A program made the translations under genes and the position numbers. From Amoebidium appalachense (taxonomy: Eukaryota > Ichthyosporea), in the NCBI GenBank assembly GCA_963693365.1, contig CAVNZM010000014.1, forward strand, positions 3,162,001-3,226,000: a stretch of DNA of 64,000 nucleotides, in the 5' to 3' direction. Position 1 is the stretch's first letter, and each line of letters starts with the position of its first letter. Shown piece after piece: positions 43,575-53,239 of this stretch. Under the pieces are notes generated by a model. The model did not search any database. It was not told the origin of the DNA and saw only the letters and a program-made list of their open reading frames with translations.

Positions 43575-44683
43575 GCGGCACCATGTTGCACTTCTTGCCA
43601 GGGAAGTTACCAGCCCCCTCATTGTGATCACCAGACTGTTGTCTGTCACGGAATAACGAGAAAAAAAAAAAAGAAAGAAAAAAAGTAGGACTTTTTTTCT
43701 TGTTTTAAAAAAACCGAACCAGCTGCCGTTCCTATTAAAGAAACTAGAGCGAGACTCAGTGGGGGTTGGTTAGTCTATCTGTCCATGCATGCGCTTATTA
43801 ACGACTAAGGGTTCAAACAGACTACGTACCCCGTCAGACTAGCGAGATTTAGCCGCCGCCGGCTAAGATTGCTATGCTATATGACGTCACACCAGTTTGC
43901 TACCATATTTAGTAAGAAATCGGTAAACGTCACATATCATAGCAATCTTAGCCGACGGCGGCTAAATTTTTCTAGTCTGACCGGGTACGTAGTCTGTTTT
44001 GAAGCCTTGCATTAAGCAGTTTGTAACCCGTCTTGTGTGTAGTTGTTATTGTTCATTAACACCCGATTGGGCCAGAGGAGAGCTTCGTTTACGTTCTATT
44101 TAAGGTCCTCGATATGACGTCATTGAATGATGGTGCAATCTTCTTTTCCAGGCAGACATAAATCACCAGATATGGTAATCCTAATGAAAAAACGATGCAT
44201 GTCATTGAGATTCGCCAGGTGGCCATTTGCAGTGGAGTTTGAAAATGAATGGGGCCAGGCAGCGAGGCCATTTCTTGTAAACACATTCTTTGCTTTATCT
44301 TGAGACTTTGACATAATGCAACCAAATTTTTTTAAGCTAAGGCTTTGCCAGACCTCTAATTCGTATGATTGTGTTACTGTACACCGCCAAATTGTGATCT
44401 TGCTACTAGTAGGTGGCTTAGTAAAAGTGGGCTCACATACATCTGTACACAGCGTTATCCATATGTAGACTGGGTCAGAGATTTTCTCTCAATTTGAACA
44501 GTGGAAAGATGGCGAGTATCAAGTCTGGACACAACAGGATAACATTTTTAAAGGTGACTTGCGGAAAGTATCCGTGTGTGTGTGGGTGTGGGTGGGTGGG
44601 CGTGTGTGTGCATGTGTGCATTTGTGACTGTGCGCGCGCATGTGTGCCTGCTTTCGTGCGTGCGTGTGTGCGTGTGTGCGTGT

Positions 44684-44714
<31 letters not shown>

Positions 44715-45117
44715 GTTGAGAGGGGAGAGGGGAAGGATGCTGCTGCAGGAGAAATAGGACGGATATTTTTGGGTCGTTAGTTAGTCAGATCTCGAGGTCT
44801 TTCTGATTCATGTCGGTACGCTAGCATGTTGCAGTGCAACATTTTTGTTAACTTGAAGTTCATATCAGGCCCATTGCACAATGAAGGGTTGGATCGAGAT
44901 CTTTCGATTTTATTTTCATAACTCACTATACGTTATTATCATGGACACCGTAGCATATGCATGCATCAGTGCCACTAATGGGGGACTAAAGAAGAATACG
45001 CAATATAGATCTCGTCACCGACAGGATCAAACGTGTTGCTCATTATTAGTGCGACCTTCATTCCTAATGTTCCGAGCAACCATCAATTAACCCAGTTCCC
45101 AGTACTAAGTTCTCTGC
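43575..45117. other. Spacer between the two divergent gene pairs
   Basis: It contains an A-rich patch (43660-43715), one fold-back element (43812-44003), GT-rich DNA (44575-44700), a G tract (44700-44716) and, from about 44490, sequence paralogous to 38690-39190. No exon recognised. Confidence 0.5.
43812..44003. mobile_element. Fold-back MITE-like element, about 190 bp
   Basis: The left arm has TTCAAACAGACTACGTACCC, GTCAGACTAG, ATTTAGCCGCCG and GGCTAAGATTGCTATG; the right arm repeats them inverted with few changes. The loop is about 50 bases (43890-43935). No coding capacity and no clear target-site duplication. Confidence 0.65.
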
Positions 45118-45759
45118 TTAGTTCTTGTGTTTGCAGCAGTAGGCCTCGTTGCAGGGCATGGTGGTGCCGGTGCGGGGCTTGCAGCGGGACTGGGCGTATC
45201 CGTACTTGCACTGCACCTGGCTGTCGCAGGACACAAACGAGGAAGTGGGATTGGGCTTGGGTCCGGCCTTGCAGCAGTACTTGACGCTGCAGGCGTAGTT
45301 GGATCCCTGCCAGGGCTTGCAGCGGTCCTGCGCAAAGCCGTAGGGGCACACCTCGTTGATACCGGCCACATAGCTGGCACAGGACACGAAAGAGGGACCC
45401 TTGGTGGTGGTGGTGGCAGCAGTGGTGGTGGTGCTTGTAGCGTCAGTGGTGGTGGTGGTGGCGGTGGCGGTGGTGGTGGTGGTGGTCGTCGTCGTGGAGT
45501 CAGTTGTGGTTGTGGTGGGGGTGGTGGTGGTGGTGGTGGTGGGGTTAGGCTGGACGCAGCAGAACCTCTCCGTGCAGGGGGTGGTGGAGCCAGGGTAGTG
45601 GGGCTTGCAGCGGGCAATGTTGTTGGGGTTCTTTGCGTCGCGGTTGTACTCCTTGCATGCGACCACCTGGTTGCAGCTCACGAAGGAGCTCTTGGTCTCG
45701 GGGGCGGCGGAGGCAGCGCCGACAACGGCGGCGACGGAGAGAACGGCAAGGAACTTCAT
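45118..45759 (-). CDS. Secreted six-cysteine-module protein with Thr-rich linker, member C (intact)
   Basis: A single-exon gene of 213 residues. Residues 1-19 form a signal peptide (MKFLAVLSVAAVVGAASAA). Three modules share the pattern F-V-S-C / C / R-C-K-P / (P/A)-C / C-C: module 1 with Cys 29, 35, 51, 62, 67, 68; module 2 with Cys 127, 138, 147, 157, 162, 163; module 3 with Cys 178, 184, 193, 203, 208, 209. Modules 1 and 2 are separated by about 45 residues that are almost all Thr/Pro/Ser/Ala, a likely mucin-type O-glycosylation stretch. Six cysteines per module suggest three disulfides each. I do not recognise the family; an extracellular matrix, cell-coat or cyst-wall role is inference. 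It is divergent from member D and over 90 % identical to it by eye. Confidence 0.85.
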   Translation of the reverse strand: MKFLAVLSVAAVVGAASAAPETKSSFVSCNQVVACKEYNRDAKNPNNIARCKPHYPGSTTPCTERFCCVQPNPTTTTTTTPTTTTTDSTTTTTTTTTATATTTTTDATSTTTTAATTTTKGPSFVSCASYVAGINEVCPYGFAQDRCKPWQGSNYACSVKYCCKAGPKPNPTSSFVSCDSQVQCKYGYAQSRCKPRTGTTMPCNEAYCCKHKN

Positions 45760-45817
45760 GTTGAAAGATGGATTGCAAACCAAGGAGGTGAGATGCATTT
45801 TGGTGGTGTGTCACGCG

Positions 45818-45825
45818 CTTTTATA
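45818..45825 (-). promoter_or_regulatory. TATA box of member C
   Basis: TATAAAAG on the minus strand, then GCGTGACACACCACCAAAA and GCATCTCACCTCC as in the other members, about 60 bases before the ATG. Confidence 0.75.
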
Positions 45826-46702
45826 CCACCCTCTCCGACTGTCATGCACATGATTGGGTGGAATCCCGTGCCCGATCAAATCATCAGTTTTAGAACCCTG
45901 AGGCCTGTTTGCTACGGTAGTGGTAACTGTACCCATCCGTCCGTATACTTGATGAACTCACCCATTGACAAAAGAACAAAAGAGCAAAATAGGCTTTCAA
46001 CGAATCACATACATGCTATTTTAACCTAAATGACTGTTAAATCCAAAGGCTATTGGCATCGCTAAGCTTGCTCCTGAACTGTACACGTGTGACAAACTAC
46101 ACCGTCGGAGCTAATCAGAGCTAATCTCGGATCAAGTCAGGTAATAGTATGTGCGAAACATGCTTTTTATTGGCTCAGTTAAATCACCAGTGATTTTGTC
46201 ACAAATATGTTTGTACACGTAAAGGATCGCGATGCTTACATTATCATAAAAGACAGGTTCAAATTGGCCTCTTAAAAACAGTATTAGCGCCATATAACAG
46301 TCATGAGAACTCCTGAACATCCAAAAAAAGGATTAAAAGTGGTTATTACACATGTTTCAAAGTCAAACGCCCGGCCCCCGGGGCGCCAGCCGCCAGCGCG
46401 CCGCGAGTTCCCCCTAAAATACCATAGTAAAATCATCCAATCAGCGGCTTGCATTGGTGTCAACCCATGTGACTGACAAATCATGTGATTGTGCAATGTG
46501 CAGGCCCTGCAGGGTGACCGTGGGATTGCCAACTAATGTTGAGAAAAAGCGCTAACCGGCTTAGGCCCCTAGTTTTTTGGCATAGTAAGCTACTGTAGTA
46601 TAACAGAAGTTATCAAATGTATTTAAGTGACGCATCACGAGTGACAATTAAGAAACCCGCCGCGTTCGATCACATCGGATGGCCGGATTCCCCCAAGTCA
46701 TA

Positions 46703-46710
46703 TGACGTCA
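46703..46710 (+). promoter_or_regulatory. CRE-type palindrome upstream of member D
   Basis: TGACGTCA, followed by TGAGATGAGG as in the promoters of A and B (GAGATGAGTGAGG with CGTGACGTACC). The site is a bZIP/CREB-type consensus. No binding evidence is available. Confidence 0.5.
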
Positions 46711-46762
46711 TGAGATGAGGCCCGGTCCGGACACGTTGACACACGTGGTGACAGGCAGGTGC

Positions 46763-46770
46763 TATACAAA
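46763..46770 (+). promoter_or_regulatory. TATA-like box of member D
   Basis: TATACAAA followed by AACGCCTGACACACCACC, the family's shared core-promoter block, about 65 bases before the ATG. Confidence 0.65.
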
Positions 46771-46834
46771 AACGCCTGACACACCACCAAAAAGCATCTC
46801 ACATTCTCTGGTTTGCAGCCTAAAATCCATCACA

Positions 46835-47476
46835 ATGAAGTTTGTTGCCGTCCTCTCCGTCGCCGCCGTTGTTGGCGCTGCCTCCGCCGCCCCCGAGGCC
46901 AAGAGCTCCTTCGTGAGCTGCAACCAGGTGGTCGCATGCAAGGAATACAACCGCGACGCAAAGAACCTCAACAACATTGCCCGCTGCAAGCCCCACTACC
47001 CTGGCTCCACCACCCCCTGCACGGAGAGGTTCTGCTGCGTCCAGCCTAACCCCACCACCACCACCACCACCACCCCCACCACCAATACAACTGACTCCAC
47101 GACGACGGCCACCACCACTACCACCACCGCCACCTCCACCACCACCACTGACGCTACAAGCACAACCACCACCGCTGCCACCACCACCACCAAGGGTCCC
47201 TCTTTCGTGTCCTGTGCCAGCTATGTGGCCGGTATCAACGAGGTGTGCCCCTACGGCTTTGCGCAGGACCGCTGCAAGCCCTGGCAGGGATCCAACTACG
47301 CCTGCAGCGTCAAGTACTGCTGCAAGGCCGGACCCAAGCCCAGCCCCACTTCCTCGTTCGTGTCCTGCGGCAGCCAGGTGCAGTGCAAGTACGGATATGC
47401 CCAGTCCCGCTGCAAGCCCCGCACCGGCACCACCATGCCCTGCAACGAGGCCTACTGCTGCAAGCACAAGAACTAA
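46835..47476 (+). CDS. Secreted six-cysteine-module protein with Thr-rich linker, member D (intact)
   Basis: A single exon of 213 residues, the same length as member C, with all 18 cysteines at equivalent places. It has a signal peptide, module 1, Thr-rich linker, module 2, a short Gly-Pro-Lys-Pro/Ser linker, and module 3 ending AYCCKHKN. Differences from C are few and mostly conservative (for example Thr/Ala after the signal peptide, Pro/Leu in module 1, Asp/Gly in module 3, Thr/Asn in the linker). The protein should be exported and disulfide-rich. The start is set by the signal peptide and the position of the TATA block. Function unknown; the near identity to C suggests recent gene conversion or duplication. 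Confidence 0.85.
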   Translation: MKFVAVLSVAAVVGAASAAPEAKSSFVSCNQVVACKEYNRDAKNLNNIARCKPHYPGSTTPCTERFCCVQPNPTTTTTTTPTTNTTDSTTTATTTTTTATSTTTTDATSTTTTAATTTTKGPSFVSCASYVAGINEVCPYGFAQDRCKPWQGSNYACSVKYCCKAGPKPSPTSSFVSCGSQVQCKYGYAQSRCKPRTGTTMPCNEAYCCKHKN

Positions 47477-47676
47477 GTATTGATGGCTAACTTAAATTAG
47501 TTAGGAACAGGGTGAACGGTTGCTCGATGTTAGGAATTCATGAGGCTCGCTATTAAAGCAGCACCTTTGATCCTGTCAGTGACCAGATCTGTATAGTTAG
47601 ATGGGTATGTATTCTTTAGTCACCCAAGTTGGCACCAATGCACGCAATTAGATTACAGTGTCCGTAGAAACAAAGA

Positions 47677-47682
47677 AATAAA
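47677..47682 (+). terminator. Candidate polyadenylation signal of member D
   Basis: AATAAA about 200 bases after the stop codon. No transcript evidence. Confidence 0.35.
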
Positions 47683-47984
47683 TAGAGTCGAAATATCCCA
47701 ATCCAAATATTAGCACATTCAGTTGCTGATTAACTTGCGGCAGTTGGGCCTACAGTTGAGTCATGACAATTTTTCGCTCGGTACTTGAAAGGAACATAGC
47801 CCGACTGTGTAAAATTTGGCTTCCAGGCCCCTCTATCATCACATAAATAAATAATTAAAAACCAATCTCTGAGTGCGGCTAGCTCTGTGATCATAAAAAC
47901 ATAATGTGAAACTCGCATGGTATTTTTTATTTTACCTCAAGGCATGATCAGATTTATTATTCTAAAATGTATATTCATTCAGAT

Positions 47985-48059
<75 letters not shown>
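47985..48059. repeat. Compound (AC)n(AT)n microsatellite
   Basis: About 10 AC units run directly into about 27 AT units. Confidence 0.95.
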
Positions 48060-48063
<4 letters not shown>

Positions 48064-48236
48064 CTGGCTGTCTGATGTATTTTCTTCCGCATGTCACACA
48101 CACACAAGACACACACACACGCCATGACACGCCGTGGCACACACGCGCACACACACACGCGCGCGCGCACATGTGCATACCCCCCCCCCCCCCCCCCCCC
48201 CCCACACACACACACCATCACGTCATACACACACAC

Positions 48237-48394
<158 letters not shown>

Positions 48395-48399
48395 GAAAG

Positions 48400-48721
48400 C
48401 ACCGCGACCACGACTGCTGTGGGCTCGGACACACACTCATCTGTATTAGGTGACCACCAATGATTTACTAACAACCCTCTCCCCTTCACCTCCTCATTGC
48501 ATTCTTCCCCGCCTTCCACCCCCTCCCCCGCCCTCCCCACCCCCCATTCTCCCCCCCCCAACTCTGCCGCCTCCCCAGAGCATTTTAAGTTATTTCAGTT
48601 ATGGTGTTTTGATCCCGATGAGACACCCGAGGAGTCTTCTAAGGGTCCCTCCTGGGAACCGCCATCTTTCACCAAGCACCGTCTGTACCCTCGCTCGGGT
48701 GCTGACGGTGCATTCAGCTAA
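48400..48721 (+). CDS. 3' end of an unrecognised gene (two candidate exons)
   Basis: Exon 48400-48449 reads TATTTAVGSDTHSSVL and ends at a GTGACC donor, phase 1. Exon 48579-48721 begins after CTCCCCAG with the matching phase and reads EHFKLFQLWCFDPDETPEES, then a basic/aromatic stretch (KHRLYPRSGADGAFS) and a TAA stop. The matching phase, good splice signals and non-repetitive sequence support coding. The upstream exons were not found: the region 47500-48390 is mostly simple repeat. I recognise no family. It may be chance. Confidence 0.35.
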
Positions 48722-49758
48722 GCTGTGCCTCCTCAGGGCAAGGTGGGTGCTCGTGGGAAGGGAGGGGGGCAAAGGAGGCCCCTGGGGTTCGGGAACGATG
48801 GTTTCTTCTCAGGCGGTTAGCTTTTGGGTGTGTGTGTGTGGGGGGGGGGGGGGGGGAGGGGGAGGGGGGGAGAGGGGGCGGGACCCATCACGGGGGGAGA
48901 GGGTTGGGGGGGGGGGGGGGGGGGGGGGGGGACCCGTCATTTCAGTGTCTGTACCTGAGCGGATTGGTTCCCACTTTCTCCCCCCTCCCCCCCCCCCCCC
49001 CCCCCACAAATCCCTCCTTCAACCCCCACCATTCCACACACACATGCACACTCTTTCCCCCAAAGCTTTCAAATTAGAGTTTGAAAATTTTGAATAACTT
49101 TGAAGTTACCCTATTCAAAAGGTAAAAGAAGTTAACAATGCACGCTGGTAGCCAAGTAGAGTAACTTCGTTAACATGGACATCCTTATGACTTGAATAAC
49201 ATTAACATGTATAGCCACCGTGCCACACTGAGCTCAGTACACGATCTATTAGAGATATTGAGTAGCGCCGGAAGTAAAAACCCAAACATTGCACTTTTGA
49301 ATATTCTACACTGTTTACATTATCATCGGAACACATTACACGTGACTATGATGATAGTACCAATGGGTTGTGATTGTTTGGTCAGGCCTAGTATTAAATA
49401 GTTGGGCTCGGGGCCTTAGAAAGTAAATCGTGTTCAAGTGTCTGAGTGATGGTCGTGTATGGTACAACTAGTCTACTAGTGGGTGGGCTATGCCGAGGTT
49501 TAACCCTTTCTGGCCGGGCACCGGTGTGCCTGTGGTATGCAGCACTGCGACACACTTTGGGGAGCACGACTTTAAGCAACGGTGGTGGTTTGTGATCATG
49601 GTAGGAACACCTTTAACAGGGCTACATTCTGGGCAAAAGGCTTAGATAGTTACAGGTGGCACGTGCACGTGGAGCTGACCCCGTTATACTTTGCGGAAAA
49701 TTCTGCTAATAAGTTAGGCTAGCGGTCTGTGTGTGTGTGTGGGGAGGGGGGGGGGAGG

Positions 49759-49832
<74 letters not shown>

Positions 49833-50419
49833 GTGTGTGTGACACTGTGTGTGTGTGTTGGTGTGTGTGTGGTGTGTGTGTGTGTCTGTGTGTGTCTGTG
49901 TGTGTGTGTGTGTGCGCGCGCGCGTGTGTTTTTGTGTTTGTGTGTGTTAACAATCATTTATGTGGAATCGTATGAGAGTTTGAGGGGGTGGGGGGGGGGG
50001 GGGGGGGGGGGGGGGGGAGCGTAGTGGTGGGGTTGAGGGGAGAGAGAGGGGAAATTGCGGGGGAGGGGCCCGGGGGGGGGGGGGGGGGGGGGGGGGCACG
50101 TTACCGTAATTTGTCTGATTACCGTCGAACCTAGTCATTACTTATCCTTCAATAGTATTTCATTCCCCTGCCATTTCCACCCAAATATAGCAGTTGAAGA
50201 ACATAATATTACTCAGTGACGGTACGCAACTATTTCTGCACATATATCATACTGGTCAGGAGTGCCCGCGGCCCTAGTAGTGATTGCCAAGGGGGCGGGG
50301 GGGAAGGGAAAGGCCTCGGGAAGAAAGAAAGCAAAATCCTTTAGTTAGTGGTTGGAAACACTGTTGGTCTAGATGTTTCAGCCTGGCCGAGAATGCTGCC
50401 AGGGTTTTTTTTTTGTTTT

Positions 50420-50425
<6 letters not shown>

Positions 50426-50483
<58 letters not shown>
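50426..50483. repeat. (TA)n microsatellite
   Basis: About 29 TA units following a T-rich run. Confidence 0.95.
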
Positions 50484-50485
<2 letters not shown>

Positions 50486-50974
50486 ACCTTTTAGGATATT
50501 TATCTTGTAACGTCTTTTTCTTTAACCTGTGTATAAGTGTTGGGTGGAAGTACTGTTGGCCACACCAAGGTACCGACACATCATCACAGCCGCGGAAACT
50601 AAGGTACATGTCGCTGATAAACAATAAGCAATAACCCCCTCCCTCCCTCCCCTCCCCTTCCCCCCCCACCCCCACCCCACCCCCCCTCCCTCCCTCCCCC
50701 CCGGGGAAGAGTCTTGATACCGGCACCGTGGCCGGCACCCTCATCACAGCCTCAGCTGTGTGTCGGCATGGCCAAGCATGTTATGTGGTCCTGATTTTCA
50801 AATCTGTTTTCAAGTGAGTCAATGGACTCATCACACACATTCTTACTTTTTGTTTGTCTTATAGAAGCTTTTTTTTTTTTTTTTTGGCGCGCTATATTGT
50901 TGGAATGCCTTGTGTTGTGCCTACATGTGGCCTGCATGACAAACTTAAAATCCGGCCTCCGTAAAATGTTGTCA

Positions 50975-51019
<45 letters not shown>

Positions 51020-51573
51020 ACCACCGGCGCCAGCAGCGGAGGATGGGACCGGTATAAATTCTGGGTTAAGTGTGTACTAGTAGTTATGTTTGGTAACTGT
51101 GTGTTAGCTTTTAGTTAGCTGATTGTTCCTCTAGCACCCCAACCACATAGGGTTCTGTCACGGTGTTGTGTGGGAGACGGTACTACTTATGAGAACCCTG
51201 TTCAGGGGTCCTTCCGGGAACAAAACGGGGTAAATTTTTTTTATTAAAAAAAAACCACTGCCACGTCACGGTGAGCACGACGTCTCTGTTTGGTGCCCGT
51301 TGGGTGCATAAGAATGCATACATGGGCAGGCAAGGTTACCGTGAGAAGGGTGGGGGGTGTGGGAAGGGGGAGGCGAGGGGGGGGGGGAGGGGAGGTGGGG
51401 GGTGGAAGGAGGGATAGGGGGAGCCCAGGTGTGGTAAGAATGATGGCTGAGGGCTGGAAACTTAAACGGAGGAGAGACACCAAAGGGCAAACTATTTACA
51501 AAACGTCACAAAAACGAAAACACCAATATGAAGCAATTTAGGCGTGCAGGCAGAAGACACTTGAACAGAGCCT

Positions 51574-51610
<37 letters not shown>

Positions 51611-51637
51611 ATGAGGAGGCGGAGGAGAAGAGGGGGA

Positions 51638-51760
51638 GGGGGGTGTTACAGAACGAACTAAACATTCATGACGGACAACACAATGTAAAGTGCAAAATGT
51701 GAGCACAGAGAGAGCCTGCACCATACAGAAGGGGCCCAAGTATTTACACTATTCGAGTTT
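51638..51760 (-). repeat. Poly(C)-ended dispersed repeat, minus strand, intergenic
   Basis: In the minus sense it contains GGTCGAAACTCG, ACTTGGGCCCC, CACTTTACATTGTGTTGTCC and ATGAATGTTTAGTTCGTTCTG, ending ACACC plus C-rich DNA. It includes the junction between the 5' and 3' modules. Confidence 0.65.
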
Positions 51761-52260
51761 CGACCTGTTCATTTCGTTGCGCTGGGAGGGGGGGAGGGGA
51801 TAACAACAAGCATGGGTCCATTGTGGTTGGTGTGGCAAGTGTAACGTTGGATGGGGCTCAAAACTTGCCCAAAAACCAAGTCAAAGAAATCGAGAGATCT
51901 ACTGATCGGAAAGAAAGAGCCTAAACCACCTTATCTGTTTAACTTACACCGCGGCAACACAGGTCAAAGGAAACAGCCCATCTATGGGTAGAGCACTCAA
52001 TAAATCATCAAAATCGGGTTTTCTTTATTTGTTTGTGCCGACTGTCACCTGACAGGCTCATATATTCAAAGCTTTTCTAACGTTTGAACCAGTGATACGA
52101 AGAACACCGTAAAAGAATAACTGTAGAGACTAACCGCTTTGAGGTTTTTCTGCTTCTCAATGAGATTTTCCATCACATAACATTACTTAATTTTTTGCAA
52201 AAACAGCACTTTCATAAAGGCTAAGTCAGCCAACACAACTCATGAAATTATGATCATCCC

Positions 52261-53239
52261 TTAGATCTGGCCGGCGCTTGGGGGGGGAACAGGGCGAGTG
52301 CGGCCGGGGATCTGGGGCTGGGGACCCTTGGTGTCCTTGTCATTCTTAGACTTGGCAGCCCACGCCTTGGGAGATGAGCCAAGTAGGGTGTGGGAGAACC
52401 ACTGCCACGTCTTTGGGCAGTCAGTGTCCTTGAACTGGGCCTTCTTGTCACTGATGCACTTGCGGCGGCATGACCAGCGATCCTGATCGGTCGTCTTGGG
52501 GTTGCACTCGCCACCACAGAGGTTCTGCACCTCGCGCCAGCACGATGCGGGCTTGCACCCTGCCTCTACGATCTGGTCGACCTTTTGGATGTTCTGCACA
52601 CATTCGCGAATGCACGCGCGGTCGCCCTTGGGATCATCACCGAAGCATGCTGCGCATGTTGCCTTGAAGGCCTTTGCGCAAGTGGGGAGCTGCCCACGAA
52701 GGCCAGCAAGGAGCTGAGCATTGCTGGCAGCAGCTGAACCGACCGGGGCCGAACCGACCGGAGCCGTAGCGACCCGGGGCGAACCGATCGGGCCCGGGGC
52801 TACACGGTTCAGGCCAGTGAGAAGAGGCTTGGTGGCTGGGCGTGCAAGAGGCTTGGTGTCGATGGGGGCGGGGGCTACCACGGGGGCGGCAGGGGCAGGG
52901 GCAGGGTCGACGAGAACGAGAGGCTTGGTCTGGGCCACAGGCAATGGCTCAGAGGCAGCCACGGGAGGAGCAACATCGGCATCGGTGTCATCAACGACAT
53001 CGGCGGGCGCGGGGGCGACGGCATCGACCAGGGGGGCGGCGGGCGCGGCGGCAAGCAGAGGGGCGTCAGCGCCGACGGCGGGGACCGGGGCAACGGCGCG
53101 AGCCAGGGCGACGTCAAGGGGGAGCGGGGGCGGCAGTGTCTGCGCCCACGGCCGGAACACCGGCGGCACCATCTGCATCCTGTGCGTGCACGGAGGCAAG
53201 GGCGGCGACAATAGCGGCGGTGAGTGTGAGGAAACGCAT
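52261..53239 (-). CDS. Secreted Ala/Pro-rich, Cys-rich protein with an apparent frameshift
   Basis: ATG at 53239 opens a good signal peptide (MRFLTLTAAIVAALASVHA) followed by QDADGAAGVPAVGADTAAP. That frame meets TGA just after a run of five C (53118-53122 on +, as G). With one base fewer the frame continues for about 285 residues to the TAA at 52261. The middle is Ala/Pro/Val-rich and low-complexity. The C-terminal half has 13 cysteines, including two C-x3-C pairs (CIREC, CRRKC) and a CGGEC motif, ending in a Lys/Pro-rich tail. I do not recognise a family. The single break in a C run, the intact downstream frame and the intact signal peptide suggest either an assembly error or a very recent pseudogene. 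Confidence 0.7.

Larger units (their letters stand above)
48722..52260. other. Intergenic, repeat-rich region
   Basis: It contains G tracts (48839-48930, 49988-50096, 51572-51609), GT arrays (49760-49826, 49856-49938), a TA array (50426-50483), a minus-strand poly(C)-ended repeat (51638-51760) and ordinary-looking DNA at 49080-49690, 50100-50400 and 51850-52260. One stop-free stretch at 50709-50812 (LDTGTVAGTLITASAVCR, then FKSVF before a GTGAGT donor) could be an exon of an unknown gene, but it is isolated. Confidence 0.5.

Noticed and set aside
45127-46029. 300-residue open frame (Val/Gly-rich) opposite member C, and its counterpart opposite member D
   Set aside because: Antisense reading of Thr (ACC) codons and conserved Cys modules. 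Occurrence on both copies follows from their near identity.
49499-49524. TTAACCCTTTCTGGCC, resembling a piggyBac-type end
   Set aside because: No inverted partner with TTAA was found within a few kb, so no element can be delimited.
50709-50812. Possible exon LDTGTVAGTLITASAVCR ending at a GTGAGT donor
   Set aside because: Good donor but doubtful acceptor, no partner exon and no recognisable family. Mentioned in the gap entry only.
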